The position numbers and the translations under genes were made by a program. The notes below the pieces were generated by a model, which worked only from the letters and a program-made list of their open reading frames with translations, was not told where the DNA came from and made no database searches. A stretch of 64,000 nucleotides of DNA from Nephrocerus scutellatus (taxonomy: Eukaryota > Arthropoda > Insecta > Diptera > Pipunculidae): positions 14,363,969-14,427,968 of the forward strand of contig OX352762.1 of assembly GCA_947095585.1 (NCBI GenBank). Direction: 5' to 3'. The number at the start of each line of letters is the position of its first letter. Positions within the stretch are counted from its first letter, which is position 1. Shown in pieces: positions 34,285 through 46,009 of the stretch.

Positions 34285-36720
34285 CTTCTTTCTTTCCTTA
34301 ACTCCGCGGGGGATCATAACGCTTCTACAAACGCCCGTGAACGAACTTGATTTATCGCCTGAGGTTTCAAGAGACGCTAGCATCTTGCTTCCTCTTATAT
34401 TGTCCTCTTCCATGTCTAGGACGGCCAACTCGACGGCTTCCTTGTGGATTCCAGTCGCTAGTTTCTTAATATCGTCCGCTGACTTTCTCAAAGTGTGGCC
34501 AATCCAGCTCCATTTTCATCGTCTGATGGTGATCGCGATTGCTTCCTGCTGCGTTACTCTCCACAAGTCTTGATTGGTCATCATATTATTCTCAGTAACC
34601 GCCTTAAGCACTTGTTGACGAAGACTTTGAGGCGCGTCCCAATTGACTCTGTGACTTTTCACATTTCGAAGCCACACAAAAGTACTGAGAGAACGTTAGA
34701 TCTGAAGATCGTTAGCTTCAGATTCCGGGAGATTTGCGAGGAGTTTCAGATATTATTTATAGTAGTGTCGCGCCTTGTTTACACGAGACCACTCATCCGA
34801 TCTAGCACCACCATTTTTTGACATCCAGCTGTCCAAATAACAAAAATGTTAATGAGTTTTTCCGGAACACCATAGCTAGACAAAATCTGCCACATCATGT
34901 TTCGGCCTACGCTATCAAAAGCACGTTTTAAATCTTCAGAAACCATATACAGAGGAGAGTGATACTCAACTAACTGTTCAATGATTATAAGCAGGGTGCT
35001 AATTTGATCAGTAGAAGAACCGTTTGGGCGAAATCCTGCTTCTTCATTTCTCAGAATTGGCTCTAGCGCATTCCATAAGCGCCTAGCTATTGTAGAGGAG
35101 ATCACTTTGTTTATGGTGTTTAGCAGGGTAATTCCTCTCCAGTTTTCGCAATTACTCAAATCACCTTTCTTGGGGAGTTTGACTATTAAGCCTTCTTTTA
35201 ACGACGATGGAATTGATTCAGATTCCCAGATACCTTGATATCCTTGATATATCGCATGCAATGTTCGCGTAGTTAACTCGACGTCGGCTTGAAGGAGTTC
35301 TACGTATATGTTGTCATTGCCTGCTGCTTTACATGATTGCAGTGAACGAATTGTTGTCTTTATCTCATCCAACGAAAGAGTAGCAACGCTGATATTAAGT
35401 AGCATATGTGGGTTGATGGACGTACCTGGTGAAGTGCAATACAAAACATTCTTAAATTGTTCTGTCCAGCGGGTTAAATGATGTTCCTCCATAAGGATCA
35501 AAGAGCCGTCTATTGCCTTAATAGTGTAGTTGATGTGGTCTTTTTTGTTGGCGAGCTTATAAACGAGTTGGTAGACTGTGCTGTATTGTCTACTACCAGC
35601 GGCTTGTGTTGCAGTATCGCTTAGCCATGCTCGTTTGTCGTTCGTAGCTGAACAGCCAACTTGCCGGTCCAGATCCCAATACTTCCGCGCTAATGCGCTT
35701 CGCAAGGCAGCCGAGGCCTCATTTAACTCTACTTTGATGGATGGGCGTTCACCAATGGTTTTCCATATGCTATCTGATATCCATTATTTTCTAGTTTTGT
35801 CGGGATAACCAAAAACGGATGAGACTTCTTCTGTATACGCATTTACTACTGCTTTCTCCCATTTAGACTCTAGGGTTTGGGGCTGTATCTCAGAGAGAGA
35901 ATGTTGTATGCGGGATACATATTGCAGTTTCACATCTTTCAGTGCAGCTACAGCTGGCTTTCTCGTTGTTTGATTTCGTGTGGGGGAGTGGACCGCGAGT
36001 TTCAATCGTACACTGCCAACCACAAGGTGGTGGTCGCTGTAGAAGTCGGCTGCTCTTTGGGTTCTAACGTCCAGCAACGATGATCGCCACTTGCGGCTTA
36101 TAGCGATGTGATCAATCTGGATGTTGTACATGTGATAAGGAGAGGTCCAGGTGGCTTTGTTGATGTTTTTGTAGGGAAAAATTGTGCCTCCAACGATAAG
36201 GTTGCGATCAGAACATAGATCAGCAAACCTTTCATCGTTGTCATTCATATAACCAAGGCCGTGTTTTCCCATGACATGTTCCCAATCACTGTTGTCGCTG
36301 CCTACCTTTGCGTTAAGGTCACGCATCAAAATAACGATGTCACTTTTCTGTAGCTGATCTAATGAATTATTAAGACCCAAGTAAAATGTGTCTTTTTCTT
36401 CAGAGGTGGCTTGTTCTGTTGAACAAACACGACCTGTCCAACAGTAGATTTAAATCTTGCAATAATAATTCTATCGGAAATTTATTGCCAGTCTTGTAAC
36501 GATCTTCTCGCGTCTTTGGAGAGTACAAATTCGCATGGTGTTCTTCTGCAGGCTTACCCGAAAAATAAGAAACTCGCCAGTAGATGTTCGTTTTCCCCTA
36601 CTCCAGGCCATATCACCTCACTAAGCCCAAGAATCTCTAGATGGTATTTACGAAATTCTTTTGTTAATTGTGCAAGCGTTGTTGTCTAGACGAGCGTGCG
36701 AATGTGTCAAGTTCCAAAAC
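34285..36720 (-). pseudogene. RTE-like LINE, endonuclease and RT, broken
   Basis: From right to left on minus, the endonuclease spans about 36700-35784 and contains RDLNAKVGSDNS (usual GDxNAK with G changed to R), MGKHGLGYMND, IDHIAISRKWRSSLLDV and SDHHLVVGSV. A stop and frameshift separate it from a 308-codon RT frame (35705-34779) with KAAGNDNIYVELLQ, LPKKGDLSNCENWRGITLLN, EEAGFRPNGSSTDQI and EDLKRAFDSVGR. In that last motif the usual DFEKAFD is EDLKRAFD. The YxDD part falls in a missing piece. KWSWIGHTLRKSADDI and a frameshifted WNPQGSRRVGRPR mark the C-terminus near 34500-34400. Related to the LINEs at 39770 and 53280, but a separate family. Confidence 0.85.
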
Positions 36721-37008
36721 GTCTACTTTTCCGTGGTCCAAAGGTCATTGTTGATTTATTAGATATATATCAGAGGCTTGTACTAGTTTCAAGAATGAAG
36801 CGCCGCCGACTAAGGCAAGTCCCACTCTTATTTAGCCCCGACCCAAGCTAATATAAATCGGATTGGGTACCGAAATTGTTCACTTGATTTGGTCGAGTTT
36901 CCAGTGTCGCGACGTCAACGCATAAGATAGGAGTTGTGATGCGAGAGGCTTAGGACATGACTGTCTATAATCGCGTCATCATCACCGTTATTCACCTTGG
37001 AAGTAGAT

Positions 37009-37184
37009 AGAGCAGTGCTATGTGTAAATACAAGGATTATTGTAAATGAGTGTTATTAGTGAATAAAAAGTAATCATCAGTGTAGATTGGTGAACTGTTG
37101 CTGTTTGTTAATTAAAGTTGTAATTTGTGAATAAACGAACTTGTTTTGTTTTGTTTTTTTTTTGCCAAATCCATTGCGAACTTT
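37009..37184. repeat. ~176-bp direct repeat, right
   Basis: Copy of 34114-34284 on the 5' side of the minus-strand LINE. It contains AGTGAATAAAAAGTAATCAT and GTGAATAAACGAACTTGT. It is either the 3' UTR of an upstream tandem LINE copy or an LTR-like unit. Confidence 0.9.
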
Positions 37185-37804
37185 AGAAATCTGAAATTTT
37201 GTAACAATATATTAAATGTTTGTACACCGATGTACCCCATTCGAACACCTTTTACTTCTCGATATTATTTTATTCATACATTTTGGCGTCGAACTGAATA
37301 AAACAAAAAATTTTACTGTGAAAACAAAATTTGTCTATCAGAGGGTTAAATTATTTTTTAATCTGATATGCCTATAGTACAAAAGATGTTAGGAATAAAA
37401 TATAACCTTATCCAAATCCATTTATAATGAATGTTCTGTTAATGCAATATCTACAAAGGGTTCTATATATAATGCTGAAAATAGTTGTTACTCAGCTTTA
37501 TACCACCATAAATTACTAGAAAAAATGTCACCACACTAAGCGATAATTATACAGCAAGTAATGTGACTAGAAGCTTAGTTTTCATTTAGAGATTAGGCCC
37601 ACTTAGAATTCTAATTATCATCTTTATTTAAGGTAATTAATTTTTATCTCTTATGAAAAATAATGTAAAGTGTGTATGACTGTTTAACTCTAGATAATGA
37701 TAACGCGAGCGTTAATATTGTTCTGTAAGCTCATAGACTATAAATCTAGAAAATAAGACTCTCTAGAACATTCCCAGACGTATGAGTACCACGTGCAAAT
37801 CATA
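37185..37804. other. Upstream region of the third paralogue
   Basis: AT-rich sequence without open frames or recognised repeats. It would contain any enhancers of the gene at 37942. Confidence 0.4.
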
Positions 37805-37812
37805 CATAAATA
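37805..37812 (+). promoter_or_regulatory. TATA-like box of the third paralogue
   Basis: CATAAATA followed about 25 bases later by an initiator-like TCATCCACAGTT segment. It would give a leader of roughly 100-110 bases. The match to TATAAA is imperfect. Confidence 0.4.
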
Positions 37813-37941
37813 GGCGAGGCAGAACCCAGTCATCCACAGTTCTAGTGTGACTCTGTTCAACCAAAGTTAGACGAAAAATTAGAGATTTTTGTTCAATTCC
37901 ATTATATTAGCATTCCATTATATGCGAACACAATCAAAAGT

Positions 37942-39321
37942 ATGTTCTCAAAAGTGATTCATCTATTGGTGTTAATCGGCACTTCAATTTGCTCGACAGC
38001 ACACGACCAGTATGGGATATTGTCTGTTTCCCCAAAAAACTACAACAATAACAACAACGAGGCACTACTCGAATATAATAACTCATTGCAATTGAATATT
38101 ATCCGTTGCATACGAGCTCAAGAATACCGCCAGGCTGATGAGATTATAATTCAAAATTCATTTTTATCGAATATCGAGACGATTGTTGAACTCCTCTATG
38201 ACAACAACCGGATCAATTTCGATTTGTTGCACAGTTATGGTAATGCTTCCGGTTACATTTCGATTAGTTATAGAGTTTTGACTACGTTGTGGCTTTTATT
38301 GGAATCAAATGGTCACATGGATATGCCTAAGCTAATCGCTCTGTATAGAACTCTTTCTCTGAAAGTTATCGAACAAGCAGAATCTTTTAAAGAAATAAAA
38401 AACGCAGCAATAGCTACACGCCGAAGTGTTCTCATGGCTTTCTTCAACAATGCCACAAAAACTCTTCAGTCTGCTGTGTTGTCAGGTAACTTTAGAAATA
38501 GCATCAGTATTAGAGAGCTGGCATACGCATTGCAGAACTTCGACGAGCGAATCTCGGACGAAATTATTCACAAGGTAATTGATCATTGCTACCAGCGAAT
38601 TCCAGTTGATGATCTAATTCGTCGAGTGTACAACAACGAAACGATGGCACTAACTGTCACAGCATTGCTGCGAATTAATTTATATTTACAACATACACCA
38701 CAAAATGTTGCCGGAGTCGCTGCTATGCTTGTTGCCGATTATACAAGTCATCTAAAAGGCATTCCAGAGTATGAGAAATTGTCAGAGGGGAAAAAACAGC
38801 AAACTACAGATATGATCGACAAGTTGCCAAAGTCAATACGTAACTTATACTTCGCCAATAGGATTTGCTTTCGTAATGTGCATTATTCGGAGTACATGTA
38901 TTCGCCCCAAAATGACTTTATACCGGTCGAGAATAAACGTTTTGTCTTCACATGGATCAAGAAGACTTTAGACAGTCAAGCTGTCTGGATAGCCGAAAAA
39001 TACAAGGAGCAAGAATTCACATTCCAATTTCATAGCGACTTTAATAAGAATGAGTTTATGTATGCTTCTGATGTGGAATTGCTCATGGACCTCTTTCATC
39101 GTGTGATGACATGGACACCTAGAGGAAGTTTACAGGATAAATCCGCATGGTGGATTGAACCAATGAATGACTACGTTTTACTTTTTAATGTCGATAATAA
39201 GGAACATATATGCCTAACACCTTACGTATACACCACGGATAGTAGGCGTCATGTTTTGACACTAAAACGTCACAGGCGAAATAGTCAAAGGTACTGCCAG
39301 TGGTCAGTTGAGAGCTGCTAA
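37942..39321 (+). CDS. Secreted trefoil-domain protein, diverged paralogue
   Basis: A 459-codon uninterrupted frame starting MFSKVIHLLVLIGTSICSTA, a clear signal peptide at the very N-terminus. Architecture matches the 490-codon twins: a long helical region, then three lobes at about 307-459. Shared signatures include a GVAAMxxAD phrase near 244-252, KSIRNLYF and CFRNVHYSEYMYSP, FHSDFNKNEFMYAS, WWIEP and LLFNVDNKEHICL. Identity outside these phrases is modest, so the split from the twins is old. The ~22 kb between them is mostly transposon debris. Function is unknown; 30K-lipoprotein-like transport or storage is one guess. Leader and start are well supported because the signal peptide begins at the first ATG. 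Confidence 0.88.
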   Translation: MFSKVIHLLVLIGTSICSTAHDQYGILSVSPKNYNNNNNEALLEYNNSLQLNIIRCIRAQEYRQADEIIIQNSFLSNIETIVELLYDNNRINFDLLHSYGNASGYISISYRVLTTLWLLLESNGHMDMPKLIALYRTLSLKVIEQAESFKEIKNAAIATRRSVLMAFFNNATKTLQSAVLSGNFRNSISIRELAYALQNFDERISDEIIHKVIDHCYQRIPVDDLIRRVYNNETMALTVTALLRINLYLQHTPQNVAGVAAMLVADYTSHLKGIPEYEKLSEGKKQQTTDMIDKLPKSIRNLYFANRICFRNVHYSEYMYSPQNDFIPVENKRFVFTWIKKTLDSQAVWIAEKYKEQEFTFQFHSDFNKNEFMYASDVELLMDLFHRVMTWTPRGSLQDKSAWWIEPMNDYVLLFNVDNKEHICLTPYVYTTDSRRHVLTLKRHRRNSQRYCQWSVESC

Positions 39322-39506
39322 GTTGTTGAAGTTATCATTGGAAATGTACAGATAAAGATACTTATTAGGCTTATTCCTTCAGATTCTTATTAAATTGTTA
39401 TAAGATATGAAAGTTTTAATTAAATTAACGTAAGATAGGCAACACTTTATGTCTCTTGGAAGACTGGTGTCACCCATTTTTGATTATTTATTTATTATTT
39501 GTTTTT

Positions 39507-39512
39507 AATAAA
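39507..39512 (+). terminator. Poly(A) signal of the third paralogue
   Basis: AATAAA about 185 bases after the stop codon. The ATTAAA at about 39389-39394 is an alternative. Confidence 0.45.
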
Positions 39513-39772
39513 CGCAACCCTCGATGATCGCTTCACGATTATCGCAACATCAAAATTCCTATTTAATTGTTAACTCAGTAAACGTAAGTCTGCAAAAAAA
39601 TAAAGATAATTAACGAAACTTTCGTGTATTAATATTTCCATAATTGATTACTTTTTCATCTAACTACTTTGACATATTATTTTGTGTCTAGACAAATTTT
39701 TATACAATAGGTAACTAACAAATCATTGGCAATATTCTAGAGAACTGATATTGCAGCTATTGAATTCTTCGA

Positions 39773-42110
39773 TTATGTCCTATATACCATTGTGGGTCCT
39801 ATGACTTCTCCTTCGCCTACGCGCCATAGCGTGCGCTTCCAGGCAATGAGCTTCAGCTCTCTCCAACTCTGCCCCAATTGCCGTGACTCCTCCTCAACTG
39901 GTCTGCGCCATGTATTTTTCGGACGACCCGTTATTCTACCATCCTGAGATAATGGATTCCATTGCATTGCGTATTTGCTATGGAACTTTCGCCTTTTCCG
40001 AGTATATGACTAATCCACTGCCACTTCCGTGGTTGGATGATTGTGCCTATTGGTTCCTGACACGTTCACTGGTAAAGATGTTCGTTAGAGATTTGGTAAG
40101 CCAGAAAATTGTAAGTATGTTCCGTAGGCACCTATTTACGAACGCTTGTAATCTTTTTGTGATAGTAGCGGTCACGTTCCAAGTGCTGCACCAATACAAC
40201 TGCAGAGATACAACATTTGAACGGAACAGTCACAGCTTGGTATTTAAGCTGATCGCATTGCATCATGGACATCATTCCAAACACTGATTTTGCTTTGCTG
40301 ATTCCGTTGACAATGTCCTGTTCGGTTCCACCTTCAGTCGAGACAATACCCCCAAAATAATGGAAACTCTCTACTCTCTCTACCGATTGTCGAGCAATGT
40401 TACTGAGTAAGTGCCGAGGTTGATGATTTTCGTTTTTGCTGAATTAATCTTCAAACCAGTAACATTTGCCTCCGTTTCCAGATGTGTTGTCATTTGGTGC
40501 AGCTCCATAGTCCTGTGTTAGAGTAAAAAAACGCAAATGCCTCTCCAGTTTTCGCACTCCATAAGACTACCTTTTTTTAGGGAGCTTGATAATCATTCCC
40601 TTCTTCCATTCGTCGGGGAAAATTTCTGCCTCCCAAGCTCTCTCTAGAGAAGGATGCTGATGTCGTTGGAGCGGCACGCAAAAGCTCTGCGGGTATACCA
40701 TCTAGTCCTACCGATCTCATCTTTACTGGGAGTTGAGGTGCGAATTCGGGAAATTGTTACTTCCGATAGCTGCGTTTAATTTGGGTGCATATCGTTGGCG
40801 AATACACGGTTAAGGATCGTAGCGAAATGCTCCTTTCATCGCTTGAGCTGATCCTCATCTGAAACGAGAACGGTATCATCTGGGCCTTTCACCGGAAGTT
40901 GGCTAGAGCGGTGACCACCTGTCAGCTCTTTGGTGATTCTGTAAACGGTTCTGTTATTGCACCTGCTCGCTGCTTCTTCTGCTTCTAAGGCCAGGTTGTT
41001 AGTATAATTATGACCAAACCATTTTTTGTCGAGCTCGGAGTTCTCGGATGCATGTTTTTTGAACTGAGCTTGTCACGTCTTACACTACGCTGCACCCGTC
41101 TCTTTTTTCTTCGATACAGAGCTCTAGCTCGATCTTCGCTGCTGCTAGGGTATCTACAATACGTGCTTTAAGTAGCTTCAATCCGCCTCCAGGGATCTTC
41201 GGTAAGCCACGTGCTGTGCCTTGCCTGGCTTCTACCAACAAAACTTTCCGCTCCAGATGTGAAAACATTTTTCACAGCTTTCCAATATTCTTGGATTGTT
41301 TTCGTCAGTGTGCTGCTGATTGCTTCCACTCCTTGCGATAAATGATCCCTTGATTGTTGGCATATTGAGGGGCTCTTTAGCCGGTCAATGTTATACCTAG
41401 GCATTCGGATGATAATGCGGAGATGATCCCGTACCATACCCATGTCTGCTCTTCACTAGTTTCGGACGTCTAAAAGACAGCTCCTAAAACGTCGGCTGAT
41501 CGCCACATGGTCGATTTATTTGGATGATGATTGCCTGTCAGTAAACACCCAGCTGTCTTTGTGGCAGGTTTTATGCTCAAACATGGTGCATCCTATGACA
41601 AGGTTGTTGGTGTTGCAGAAATCAACAAATCTTTCACCATTGTCATTTAGTTCGCCGAGTCCGTGCTTCCCAATCACATGTCTGGGTTCTTCATTGTCGT
41701 TGCCTACCTTGGCATTCCAATCACCCATCACAATGACGATATCTCCTTTCGGCGTAGCATTGAACACAGCGCTTAGCTTAGTAGAAGTTGTCCTTTTCAT
41801 CCTCAATCGAGGGATTCGTTGGGGCGTAACACTCTATGATAGTGACACGCCATACTTAGTCCGAAATCTGGCCGATAAGATCCTTTTAGGCCTCCGCGTG
41901 CTGTTGACGTTACCAGCAGACCCACTCCAGATTCACAGGGACTACCGGAGAGTTTGCCGGAGAAGAGTAGCACAGTGTTACACGTTGGGGATTTGTACTC
42001 TCCCGCGTTCAACCATCTTACTTCACTCACTCGCAGTATATACAAATTATATCGAAGAAACTGACGTTCCAGTTGAAGAAATCTAGCATTTTGAGGTCCT
42101 TCACTCCCTG
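39773..42110 (-). pseudogene. LINE copy 1 of the 'IGHTLR' type, internally deleted
   Basis: From right to left on minus, VSEVRWLNAGEYKSPTCNTV (42020-41960) starts the endonuclease. GDWNAKVGNDNEEP and VIGKHGLGELNDNGERFVDF (41740-41620) continue it, then MPRYNIDRLKSP (about 41400) marks the linker. The RT N-terminal part follows to about 40530, joined directly to sequence downstream of the YxDD box (about 40510). The C-terminal tail QWNPLSQDGRITGRPKNTWR is at 39967-39910. Compared with the copy at 53280-55320 about 415 bp containing the RT core are gone. Possible 5' UTR extends to about 42540. No function left. Confidence 0.85.
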
Positions 42111-44339
42111 AGTCAAAGAAAGAGCGTCCTCACATTCGACAAACCAATCTTAGTCCGGCTACAATAGCTGAAAGTCGTCATTATTTGATCATTACTTATC
42201 CGTGGCGTTATGTCGGTTTCAGTAGCGGGCATTTTTCGGTACCGCAGGGTGCTAACTCACGTTACATAGACTAGAAACGCTAGACCTTTTGCACTTGCAA
42301 TTTTAGCATACATATATATGGATTCATACACCTAGTTGCCCGGGGACCACCACTAGAAACTAAAGCAAACACTACATCACGAACTTGACTGTTGCGCTAC
42401 TGGCTTAAACCAAGTTTTGAGTAGTCACTAGTTTCCCGATCAATCGCAATGCAGATCCCTTAAAGGCCAACAACTCGCCTGTGAATCGAACCGGATTCGT
42501 CTGTAGTACCTGGCCTAACAAACGAAAAAGGCACGCATAACAACCAGCAGAGAAAGTACAACCGAAATCATTTCAGCTTCGGTAAACATTTGCAAATTCC
42601 TTCCTTCTGCCTTGTAAATAATTGTTAATTTGTCATGAAAACTTTTAGTAACCATTTTGTAACAAATTTTACATCCGACAAGTAGACGAATGTCCTCTCA
42701 TTTTTATGGCGTCGTCAGTTTGTTCTACAGTCCCGATGACTATTTTTGATTACATATAAAAACGGATGTGGCTTCCTGGCTAAATTTCTGATTTATTTTG
42801 TCTTCCAAAATGCAGGTGGCCACCCGGTGCATTGTGCACACATGCAGTAAAGTTGCATGAAATTATTAATCTTTTACCACTTTCTCAATGCACATATACC
42901 ATACAGATGTATGTTGCGTAGTCCTTGTCGAAGTTGCAGTACTCTGTAGTACCACTGTTCACACTACAAGTGCATTTTACAAGTTTGATAAACAACATGT
43001 CATTTCCGGCGACATAAACCATAATCTAACTCCAAGTGAAACACGATGTAATTATGTCGTTCGAAAGAGTCAATTCTTTCCTTGTCCTTGTCGTCCTTGT
43101 TGGTTGGTTGTAATACTTCAGTGTTTGTTGGTCCCTGGCGGATGATTCTGTGGCGGCTGATGGATCGTTGGCGTGGCCATTCGAAATGAAGTCTGTCTAA
43201 GCTAAGTACTCGTACCAAGTATACATGAAATAGTCACGTTTTTCTAATTTTTTTTGTTTGTCTGTCTGTCTACACTCTATAGTGTGGAGAAGAACACAAT
43301 AGAAGAAGAATGGATCCCTTCATTATATTGCACGTAATTGTGCAACAAGTACAGATGATGTAGTCTCATCGCATCATTGCAACATTTGTTCGAATTATTC
43401 GCGTTTTTGTGGAGAGAGAGAGAGGGTGGGTTGCACAAGATGCACTGTGTGAGTGCAGTGTTGTTGCAAGTTTTAACAATTAACTTTTGCAAACAAAAGA
43501 ACACTTTGTTATAAGCAAATAGACAACTGGTGAAGGTGATAAGTGGACTTGAGATACGACTGACTAATGTTCTTTGGTCTGATGTTTTTTTTTCAAACAC
43601 ACAGCCAGACTTTGACAAATTAACCTAAGAGTCTCAAGTGAGTTACTTATAGATACAGTAACATATCAAACCCTAGCTTGATTTCTTATTTCGCTGGTGT
43701 TTTTGGATTTTTTTTTTAGTTATCGAGAAGTTTATATGAAGCGAGATTTGAGTGAGTGAAAATATGGGAAATTTAATTCGACGTATAAGTACATTTTTTT
43801 GGTTTTGGTTCGTAAAAACTCTCCAATAGAATTCGTTTCTGTTGCTACAAAGTCATACAAAGGAAAAAAACAGATCGGCAAGTGCAACGGTAAGCAAAAG
43901 AAGGACAGATAATAATATATTAACAGAAGATCAAGTTTAAAAATGGGTTCGAATACTTATAATGCTCGGCTATATGCTTGTTACAGAGGGGTCTTTAATG
44001 AAAAGAAGGAGCAAAGAGGAGACGTCTTTAAGCTTGTGTTTTGAATGCCTGTGGATCATAGTGATGTGGAAGACAGAGCTTGGCAAAACATACGTGTTCT
44101 ACGGCTGAAGATCGAATCCCTGAACTTAACTGTACGCCCAAAGATGGGCTTGAGGCATATTGATGAGCATTTAGGGCGCCACGATTATTGCGGTTGCATT
44201 CAAGGAGAGGGAGCATGCAATGGCTATTACTCAGGAGCACCGCTGATGGAATAAGCAATAAAACAGTGACAAGCAGGAAACGCGTCTACGGTGTTCAAGC
44301 GAATCTATTGCAATGTTTACGTTACCGAAAAGTCTTATC
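42111..44339. other. No gene recognised; proximal part may be LINE 5' UTR
   Basis: 42111-42540 continues the LINE on its 5' side but has no clear frame. A short GA microsatellite is at about 43412-43426. Frames elsewhere lack motifs. Confidence 0.35.
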
Positions 44340-44870
44340 GCACGGTTTTGTATTCTATCTAGCTGATACAAGTTTGTGGCGAATAAAAGCCCTGTAGTTA
44401 GAGGTAGTTAAAGCAATTTTGGCGACGGTGAATATGTGGTCATTCCAACGGAGCTTGCTGTTAACACACTTACCGATAATTGCGAGTTTTTCCGTTTCTC
44501 GATGCAAGTGCCATTCATAGATAATGGCATTTAATTTAAGATGCACTTAGACGACAGTAGACAGCATTGAGGTTTGGAAGCGTTAAATTCTACTCGATTG
44601 TTGTCTCCCCATTTTACTATGCTGTCCAGGTCAGAATTTAACGCGCCTATCATACGCAATTTATTGAGTTCCACATAAGAAGTGGAAGAACGTTCCTCAA
44701 ACTCATATGAGAAGCTAAAAGAGTGCTGTCATCAGCGAAATAGTGAATTGGATTAGAAGTAATAAACAAGAGATCATAAATAATAATGAGAAAAAGTGTC
44801 GGGGACAAGACAGATAACTGGGTAACGACAGCATTTATGTAATGTATTTTAGACTTGAAACCGTTTACAA
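44340..44870 (-). pseudogene. CR1/Jockey-like LINE RT fragment
   Basis: Minus reads NPIHYFADDSTLL (near 44750-44715), the YxDD motif with both Asp kept. It continues with a VKWGDNNRVEFNAS-like segment (about 44600), then CVNSKLRWNDHIFTVAKIAL (about 44460-44400). Same family as 24575-25380. Interrupted by stops. Confidence 0.7.
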
Positions 44871-44899
44871 CTTGAATTGAGCGGTCCGAAGTTTCAGCA

Positions 44900-45407
44900 C
44901 TGGATCCTCCATGGACACCATGAACACCATGCGGATCATTATTGAACAGTGCTTTGAATTCCGTTCACCACTACACCTGCTGTTCATCGATTTTGAGAAG
45001 GCGTTTGACAGAGTCAACAGATAGTTTATCTGGCTCGCTTTGCGCAGCAGAGGTATACCCGATAAAATAATAGCTATTATTAAAGTAACCTATGATGGCT
45101 CTAAATGTACTGCATAGAGGAAAGCTGTCAGAGGAATTCGAGTTCCTAAGTGGGGTACGACAAGTTTGTATTCTATCACCGTTACTTTTTTTGTTGGTTA
45201 TTAGTGACGTGCATCTCACAGCTTTATCTACTGGAAACGGAGGAATTTCTTGGACTCTTACATCTAAACTCAAACATCTGGACTTTGTTGACGACGTTTG
45301 TTTACTCTCACGCAGGGTTATGGAGCTGCCCAAATGACAACAAATGTGGAAATGGAGGCAAAGTACAGGCCCTAGGACCCATAAAGGGATATAGGACATA
45401 AGTAAGT
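44900..45407 (+). pseudogene. LINE copy 2 of the 'IGHTLR' type, plus strand
   Basis: Plus frames give LLFIDFEKAFDRVNR (motif A), RGIPDKIIAIIKVTYDGSKC, GKLSEEFEFLSGVRQVCILS and LDFVDDVCLLS (YxDD with Y to F and A to V). At about 45365 the sequence jumps to the element's extreme 3' end (GGCCCTAGGACCCATAAAGG) and a TAAG microsatellite tail at 45401-45412. The 3' tail identifies it as the same family as 39773 and 53280. Truncated at both 5' and internal positions. Confidence 0.82.
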
Positions 45408-45412
45408 AAGTA

Positions 45413-45747
45413 ACGTGATTAGCTAATAAACTCGATTTTTGCTTAAGTGGATATAAGCTATGACTATATATTTATATGGCTTTAATTTATATAAACAAAT
45501 ATTCTAAAGAGATTTGAACTCTAGAAATTTATTCATTGATCGTAGCTGTTTTCGATATCTTCGTTCCTAATTGAAGGAGCCTGATTCGCAGTGCAGTCTT
45601 TCGATTGGTTGTTTCGTGTGTCATTTAATTTTCGCAATAAGTGTCTTAAAAGGTCACGGTTTTAGAATAAATGATCAGAAGCCCGCTAATATATAGGTAA
45701 TATTTATAAAACCGAGCGAACTGACTTATAATCAGTTGACTAAAAAA
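45413..45747. other. Intergenic stretch, no gene recognised
   Basis: No supported feature. Confidence 0.4.
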
Positions 45748-46009
45748 AACTTTTATTTAACTTGACGTAACCCCTTTTTGTCTTTTTAAACATCTTCCAC
45801 ACGAACTACAGAGCTGAAATTTTGTGAGTGTCTAAGTCGCAAAAAACCATGTTTTAAATTCCTAGTATGACATGTTTCGCGTGCCGCGTGTAGCGCGTGT
45901 AATGGGTTGAAAAATAAGGTCCTATTAAACCAACTTCTACACGACCTAGAGAGCTGAAATTTTGTGAGTGGTTAAGTCCAAGTGAAACCTTTTTACGGAG
46001 GGGCTACAA
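45748..46009. repeat. Family C, copy 2 (left flank of family A)
   Basis: Starts AACTTTTATTTAACTTGACG, then CCACACGAACTACAGAGCTG, AAATTTTGTGAGTGTCTAAG and CATGTTTCGCGTGCCGCGTG; about two units. Same start as the copy at 63328. Confidence 0.85.

Noticed and set aside
34123..34491. Gag-like 122-codon minus frame with many charged residues
   Set aside because: It starts in LINE C-terminal text (IGHTLRKSADDI is just upstream and in frame) and then runs through a frameshift and the direct repeat.
41520..42086. 188-codon plus-strand frame
   Set aside because: It is antisense to the LINE endonuclease on minus, whose motifs explain the sequence.
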